Source: Monocercomonoides exilis (taxonomy: Eukaryota; Preaxostyla; Oxymonadida; Polymastigidae). Taken from it: a stretch of DNA of 64,000 bases. The position numbers and the translations under genes are program-made. Below are positions 59,244-64,000 of the stretch, piece by piece. Where the stretch lies: assembly GCA_001643675.2 (NCBI GenBank), contig LSRY02000022.1, forward strand, positions 444,001-508,000, in the 5' to 3' direction. The notes under the pieces are model-generated. The model saw only the letters and a program-made list of their open reading frames with translations. It was not told the DNA's origin and ran no database searches. The first letter of the stretch is position 1; every line of letters starts with the position of its first letter.

Positions 59244-60374
59244 TCAAGTCTGAGGGTTGTTGAATGAAATTGAAATGCAAATATTTTTGTTGCTTGCTGA
59301 AGAAGAAAAAGGAGTTGAAGGAAAAAATGAAGACAACATTGAAGAATATAAAGGATGAAGTTGTGAATGATCAAAGTCGCGTGAAATAAATGAGTTTTTA
59401 TTAATCCGATTGCTCTTTCGTCTTTGCATTAATCTGACTCTTCTGTCTGTTCGACTGTTCATCAAGCACAATGAAGCACAATCGCCCTGACTGCATTTGG
59501 CAAATGAATTCTTTTCAACCAATCTTTGCTGTTCTTGTTCCATTGTCTTTCCAGTTCTATCATTATTTTCATCATCTATTTCCATATTACCTGAATCTTC
59601 ATCCAAATCGATATCAGCACCATCATCATTATTATCAATCTTATTTTTGTATGATAAATTCATCTCGCTCATCAGGTGCATCCACCACACAAGCGAATAT
59701 GGATCAGAAAGAGACGAAGGAAAGCACCAGTGAAGAGGTAGAAACATGGCGGAACAAGCGGCAATTTGAGATGCCTTAGCAATTCGATCGAAGTCCCGCG
59801 GAGAAAAAGAAACGGAAGACTGTGATAAATCAAGCAATGAATAAGAACAAGGAGACTTTGATGATTCGGTCAAGGTATGTGAAAAAGGCGAAGATAAATT
59901 TGTTTGAGAAGAAGGATAAATAAATGAATCACATAAAGCACCAAGCAGTCGAGAAACACGAAACTTTAATGAAGAAAATGAAGTTTGACGGAAAATAGGG
60001 TGAACTTGTTGAATTTCAAATAAACACGAAGAAGTTTTGTCTTTCTGTTCTTCATTCTTTTTTGTTTGAATTCTATCTTTCATTTTTGAATCAGAATCAG
60101 ACTCATTCTCCGAATCATGCCTTTTGCTGTTCTCTTTTTCATTGCGTTTTCTTTTTTCAATCTTTTCCTTCAGATTTTTGCTCAAAGAAAATTGAGAAAG
60201 TTCTATTTCTTTCCTTTTCAGCTTTTCCATCAAAACAGTTCTGGCAACTGCTTCCTTTTGCTTCATTTGTCTGAAATACATTGGATTCTTCTGCTTCAAT
60301 TCTTCCCTCCGCTGCTTCATAGCTGTTGACAAAACAAACATCAGCTCATTTTCTTCTTCGCGAAGATAAGACAT
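59244..60374 (-). CDS. Charged low-complexity protein, possible C-terminal part of an adaptor protein
   Basis: An open frame of 376 codons. The first 70 residues are strongly helical and charged (REEENELMFVLSTAMKQRRE...AVARTVLMEKLKRKEIEL). A Lys/Asp/Glu-rich stretch follows, then a Ser-rich part and an acidic segment (DDGADIDLDEDSGNMEIDDE). The helical start after an acidic residue pair, and a TIEERTLFLLLELNTLDAHL block 1.8 kb upstream on the same strand, faintly recall the C-terminal region of Ada3/Ngg1 (SAGA subunit). The match is too weak to name. No upstream splice junction was resolved. Confidence 0.35.
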   Translation of the reverse strand: MSYLREEENELMFVLSTAMKQRREELKQKNPMYFRQMKQKEAVARTVLMEKLKRKEIELSQFSLSKNLKEKIEKRKRNEKENSKRHDSENESDSDSKMKDRIQTKKNEEQKDKTSSCLFEIQQVHPIFRQTSFSSLKFRVSRLLGALCDSFIYPSSQTNLSSPFSHTLTESSKSPCSYSLLDLSQSSVSFSPRDFDRIAKASQIAACSAMFLPLHWCFPSSLSDPYSLVWWMHLMSEMNLSYKNKIDNNDDGADIDLDEDSGNMEIDDENNDRTGKTMEQEQQRLVEKNSFAKCSQGDCASLCLMNSRTDRRVRLMQRRKSNRINKNSFISRDFDHSQLHPLYSSMLSSFFPSTPFSSSASNKNICISISFNNPQT

Positions 60375-60634
60375 TCAGTCTGCTTCCTCAAAACGGCGTC
60401 GTCGAAGTCATTTTGGATAATTGTTTCAATACGAAGAAGAAGAAGAAGATGATGATGATGTTGTTGGGGTGAGTGAATCCAAATGTGGCAGAGTTGAAGT
60501 TATCGTAGAGCCATTTTCTTGTCTCAGTCTTCTTTCTCTTCTCCATAACGCACGAGCACATCCAATCCTCTTTGGAAGCACCTCTTTTCTCTTCATCTTT
60601 TCTGTAGTGTCTGCCATCTCCACATTCTCATTCG

Positions 60635-62942
60635 TCATCGATGGAGCAACCAGTGCTCGTGTAACAACACCACTATCACACAAAGATGGGTGTGTTTGTG
60701 TCTCCACTCCCTGAAGAAGGAAGCGCAGAGCGGGGTCTTCGAGCGAAGGAGCAGACAGATCTCCGCATAGAATGATTGGATGGATGCACTAGGCAATCGG
60801 CTGTGTGGAGGCTGAGTTGAGTACGCAGGCGCCTTGTATCTTTTGTGGAAATTGCATCTCGTCTCGTTAAGTGTCACTTCTCCGTTGATACCACGTGTGA
60901 GCTGCATAAGCTGCATGAGGCAGATGGAGCTGGCTGCTGAAGGAGAGATTGAAGAAGGAGAAAACGAGGAGGATGTTGATGAATATGGCTTTTGCTTTGT
61001 TCGGGAAATAGATTGGTTTGACAGGTCAAACAGAAGCGCATTCACAACAAATATCTTTTTTGAGGGAACGAAATGGTGCGTTGAAGAAATTGCCTGTGAT
61101 TGTTGAGAAAGAATGACTGTTTGTGTCCGAGTGAGAGGAAGACGCCTTCTGAACATCACACGAGACGATGAAGAGGAAGAGTGAATTGGACAAATATACT
61201 TTTGATGATGTCTGCGTGAAGAATCTTTGTGATGATGATTGCGATCGCGATGACGATGACTTCTTTGAATATTATAATATTGAAAGTGTGAAGGCGAAGA
61301 TTGCATTTCTTCCAATTGGTCATCTTCTTCCTTTTTCGTTTCATCGTCTTGTCTATCTTCTTTAGTCCTCTCTGTTAATTCATCACTTTCTTTCTCTTTC
61401 TCTTTCTCTTTCTCTTCTTCTTCTTCTTCTTTATTGTAACTTTCAGACTCAAATCTTTCCTTTTTCTCCTTTGCAGCAGCCTCTCTCATCTCATTCCACG
61501 CATCCTTGTCTGCATCTTTATAGACAAGCCACTCTTTGTTCAGTTCGCCCAGCCACATTTCTCTTCGCAGGCGCTGCGGCTTCGGTGACAACATTGACGC
61601 GGCTTTCTTTTTCTTTGCGGCTGCTTGCTGTTGAGAGGGAACAGGATACACGTGAAACGAATGCCTTGAACTGGAGCGCGGAAGTAATGCATCTGAAATC
61701 AATGGCCCCTTTTGAACAATAGCAGTTTCATTCACATTTTCAATAGGAAGATTTCCTGTTTGCTCTTTTTGTGAAACCTCTTTTCTGTTTGTTTCTGTCT
61801 TTTGTGCTTGTTCTTTCACCCGGTTGACTGCATCCAAAGGATCAAAGGCGATTTGCTCAGACGAAGAAAGGTGCAATTTGTTTGGAGTTGAAGGACTTTT
61901 CCCTCCTTCCAGAGCAAGTGGTCGAATAGCAGGAGGAGTTGAAGCAGAAGAAGCAGAGGCAAAAACAGGAGATGAAGATGATGACGACAAAGACAAAGAA
62001 GAAGAAGTTTACTGAGTTGCAAATTTTTCATTTTCCTTTGTTCGAATAGGAATGGACTGAGGTTGAATAGCAGGTGAAGAAGCACCCAAACTTGGTGAAG
62101 AGGTTGAAAGAGCTGGTGATTCTGAGTCGATTTTGTGATCCTATTTGAGATGAGCATCCAAAGTGTTCAGTTCCAACAGAAGAAACAAAGTTCTTTCTTC
62201 TATTGTGAGAAATGAAGATGGATGAAGCGAAGAGACAAAACTTGAGGGAGAGTGGAATAAAAGTGAAGGAGCAGAAGATAACGATGGTGAAAGTGAAGAC
62301 GAAGAAGTGACGGCATGCAGTGAAAGTGGAGAAAGTGAGCCAGGAGCAGCAGGATTAGCAGAAGATGGATGGACAACTTGAGATAAGAGGGAAGGAGAAG
62401 ATTGTTGTTGGACGTTCATAAACATGAACGAATTGACAAGCGAAAAGGTGTAATGATAAAGAGGATGAAGGGCAATGTTTGCATTTGCAGCAAAATCAGC
62501 AGCCGAATCAAAAGGCGCAACAAAATTGAGGGCAGGGTATTTCTGCATCAGATTCATCGCCATTGAATTCTGCGAGGTGAAGAAAGAAGCCAACTTTGAA
62601 AACGACAGCGACGAAAAGAGTTTCGACAACGTATCTATTCTTCCAGGTTCACTGCTCTGACTGAATGTACTTATCCCATTCTCCTTCTGAAACATCAGAG
62701 GTGATTTTTTCACTGCTCATTTCCTTCCCTTTCTGTGTGTCACTTCTGCTTTCTCTTCGCAGGTCGGCACGGCTTTGCTTTAGAACGCTCTTCAGCGCAC
62801 TCATCAGATTCAACCGAGCCCTCGTTTGCCTCTCTTCGACTGCTGCATACACAGACATTTCCTGTAACTTCCACTCAAATTGCCCGTTTTCCTCGCTTTT
62901 GATGCAAACATAGCGGCAGGGCACATCCAGTTCATCGCTCAA
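60635..62942 (-). pseudogene. Low-complexity nuclear-type protein with frame breaks
   Basis: Minus-strand pieces read in order. First is 62649-62942 (VPCRYVCIKSEENGQFEWKL, RARLNLMSALKSVLKQSRAD). A frame change at about 62650 leads to 62141-62713 (MAMNLMQKYPALNFVAPFDS, IEERTLFLLLELNTLDAHLK). An in-frame TAG at 62141-62143 and a TAA near 62011-62013 follow. Then 60635-61996 continues in the same frame (KSPSTPNKLHLSSSEQIAFD; RLRREMWLGELNKEWLVYKD; Glu/Lys runs; Ser runs). The long same-frame continuation past both stops suggests a single gene damaged by nonsense changes and one frameshift, or assembly errors. Function unknown; only a weak Ada3-like impression. Confidence 0.4.
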
Positions 62943-63086
62943 ATCTTCAAAGTCATAATTCGCTCAATCATTCAACATGCAGTCCAATTTCCGCTCTCTT
63001 GTCAAAAACGGCGTTTGGCTTTCTTTTGCCTCTTGTTACGCCTAGATGGTCATTTTGTGCTCCTTCTGGTTGGTCTCAAGATGTTT

Positions 63087-63584
63087 TTATAATATTCCTT
63101 GGATGCTGCTTAACAGATTCTTGTATTTTTCTTCTTTCTCAATTTTCCTGCGCTCCCGCTTTTCTTTCTTCTTCCGCCTCTTCTCTTTCTCTTCTTTCTC
63201 CTTCTTCTTCATCTGTCTTTCCTGCAGTTTCATCAGTCGAAGCAGTTTTTCTTTCTGTTTGCAGCTCATATCTCTTCTCTCTTCTTCATCACTGATGATG
63301 GAGCTGTTGTTAAGGCATTCACTTTCTTCCTTTTTCTTTGTTTCCTGCAAAGAATCTCTTGTAACAAGCGCAAATTTCTCGTTTTCTACTGCTTTTGCTT
63401 TATCTTCTTTTTCATCATCACAGCTGTCTCCATCATTTTCAAGTTTCAACGCCTTCCTCATCTTAATCAGTTCTCTGATCCTTCTCTCCTCTCTTCTCTC
63501 GTTCCTTGCTTCTCTCTCCCTTTCCTTCGCTCTCTCTCTTTCTCCTTTCCTCTTCTCCAGATACTTCTCATACCGCTCCACCAT
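63087..63584 (-). CDS. Lys/Arg/Glu-rich coiled-coil segment
   Basis: 165 codons beginning MVERYEKYLEKRKGERERAK with long Arg/Glu/Lys heptads and a helical end (KYKNLLSSIQGIL). It probably is an exon of the same minus-strand transcription unit as 60635-62942, since direction and composition agree. No domain recognised. Confidence 0.4.
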   Translation of the reverse strand: MVERYEKYLEKRKGERERAKEREREARNERREERRIRELIKMRKALKLENDGDSCDDEKEDKAKAVENEKFALVTRDSLQETKKKEESECLNNSSIISDEEERRDMSCKQKEKLLRLMKLQERQMKKKEKEEKEKRRKKKEKRERRKIEKEEKYKNLLSSIQGIL

Positions 63585-63699
63585 CCGAAATTATGTCAAA
63601 ATCGTTAGCGCCTCAAACACATCTTGTGCGAGAACAAAATATTGTCTTTTCCTTCTTCTTACGAACTATTGCTTCATCCTCCTCATCTGCTGCTCTTTG

Positions 63700-63920
63700 C
63701 CTGTCAGAAATCTGTTTCTAGAAAAGCGCAGCAACGAAGAAGAAGAAGAAGAAAAGAAGAAGAAAAAGAAAAAAAAGAAGAAGAAGAAAAAGAAGAACGT
63801 GAAGCGCCAGAAGCAGCAGCCACTTGTGCACAGCGGTTGAGATAGCGTCTGCGGAGGAGAGGATGCATAGCTCTAATGCGGCGAGCCATGGCAATTTCAG
63901 GACGATGAGGCTGTTCATGG
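63700..63920 (-). CDS. 5' exon candidate of the minus-strand unit (partial)
   Basis: The frame contains HHEQPHRPEIAMARRIRAMH then PLLRRRYLNRCAQVAAASGA, a basic helical segment followed by Ser/Phe low-complexity sequence. It could precede 63087-63584 after an intron. The gene may extend beyond the window edge. Confidence 0.3.
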
Positions 63921-64000
63921 TGGAGAGAAATGTCAGTTACTGCTGGAGAAGATGAGGAAGATGAAGATGAAGGAGAGGGTGAAGGAGATGACTGAGGAAG

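Noticed and set aside
62011-62143. Reassigned genetic code with TAA/TAG as Gln (as in the oxymonad Streblomastix)
   Set aside because: Two stops here would fit Gln, but DPE2 and importin alpha have thousands of bases of exon with no TAA or TAG, and CDP-DAG synthase and DPE2 end sensibly at TAA. The standard code fits.

Overview
The window is eukaryotic, AT-rich nuclear DNA from an anaerobic protist, most likely an oxymonad (Preaxostyla) related to Monocercomonoides. Four things point there. (1) Short GT-AG introns of about 45-250 bp, plus one GC-AG intron, interrupt conserved genes. (2) There are several decayed copies of large surface proteins with right-handed beta-helix type repeats (Gly-Gly-Ala-Ile turns, CG...PC.TI motif, GHD motif) and one fragment of their kinase-like tail. 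(3) A helical protein family ending in DYFVN-type sequence closely resembles, from memory, a multicopy Monocercomonoides family. (4) Short CCCTAA/TTAGGG tracts occur. No database search was possible, so the taxonomic call is an inference. The standard genetic code fits the intact genes.

Layout. 1-5.2 kb: decayed surface-protein fragment, then a decayed unknown gene (family 2) on the minus strand. 6.2-9.55 kb: a pogo-type DNA transposon with a broken transposase, apparently nested in an older inverted-repeat element. 9.8-10.9 kb: an intact three-exon CDP-diacylglycerol synthase. 12.0-13.0 kb: a foldback element with minisatellite arms. 13.7-20.9 kb: two surface-protein genes, one a clear pseudogene. 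22.2-27.0 kb: a 4.8-kb unit bounded by near-identical 312-bp inverted repeats and carrying a surface-protein pseudogene plus an 88-bp-arm hairpin MITE. 27.5-34.3 kb: two 3.3-kb segments bounded by a shared transposon terminus, each holding a surface-protein fragment. 35.7-37.1 kb: an intact solenoid protein of fifteen 30-residue ankyrin-like repeats. 38.4-39.7 kb: a second decayed family-2 copy and another transposon terminus. 40.0-47.4 kb: two housekeeping genes in tandem, a DPE2-type 4-alpha-glucanotransferase and an importin alpha, both inflated by Ser-rich and acidic low-complexity insertions. 48.2-49.7 kb: a frameshifted helical-family gene. 50.1-54.3 kb: a second pogo-type transposon. 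55-58.6 kb: small remnants. 59.2-63.9 kb: minus-strand low-complexity reading frames of uncertain function with frame breaks.

How it fits together. Cytosolic maltose/glycogen metabolism (DPE2), nuclear import (importin alpha) and phospholipid synthesis (CDP-DAG synthase) are a housekeeping islet. It sits between accessory blocks dominated by DNA transposons and decaying surface-protein genes. The most notable pattern is that three surface-protein fragments lie inside inverted-repeat-bounded units. This suggests that DNA transposons have captured and spread, or at least rearranged, pieces of this surface-gene family.
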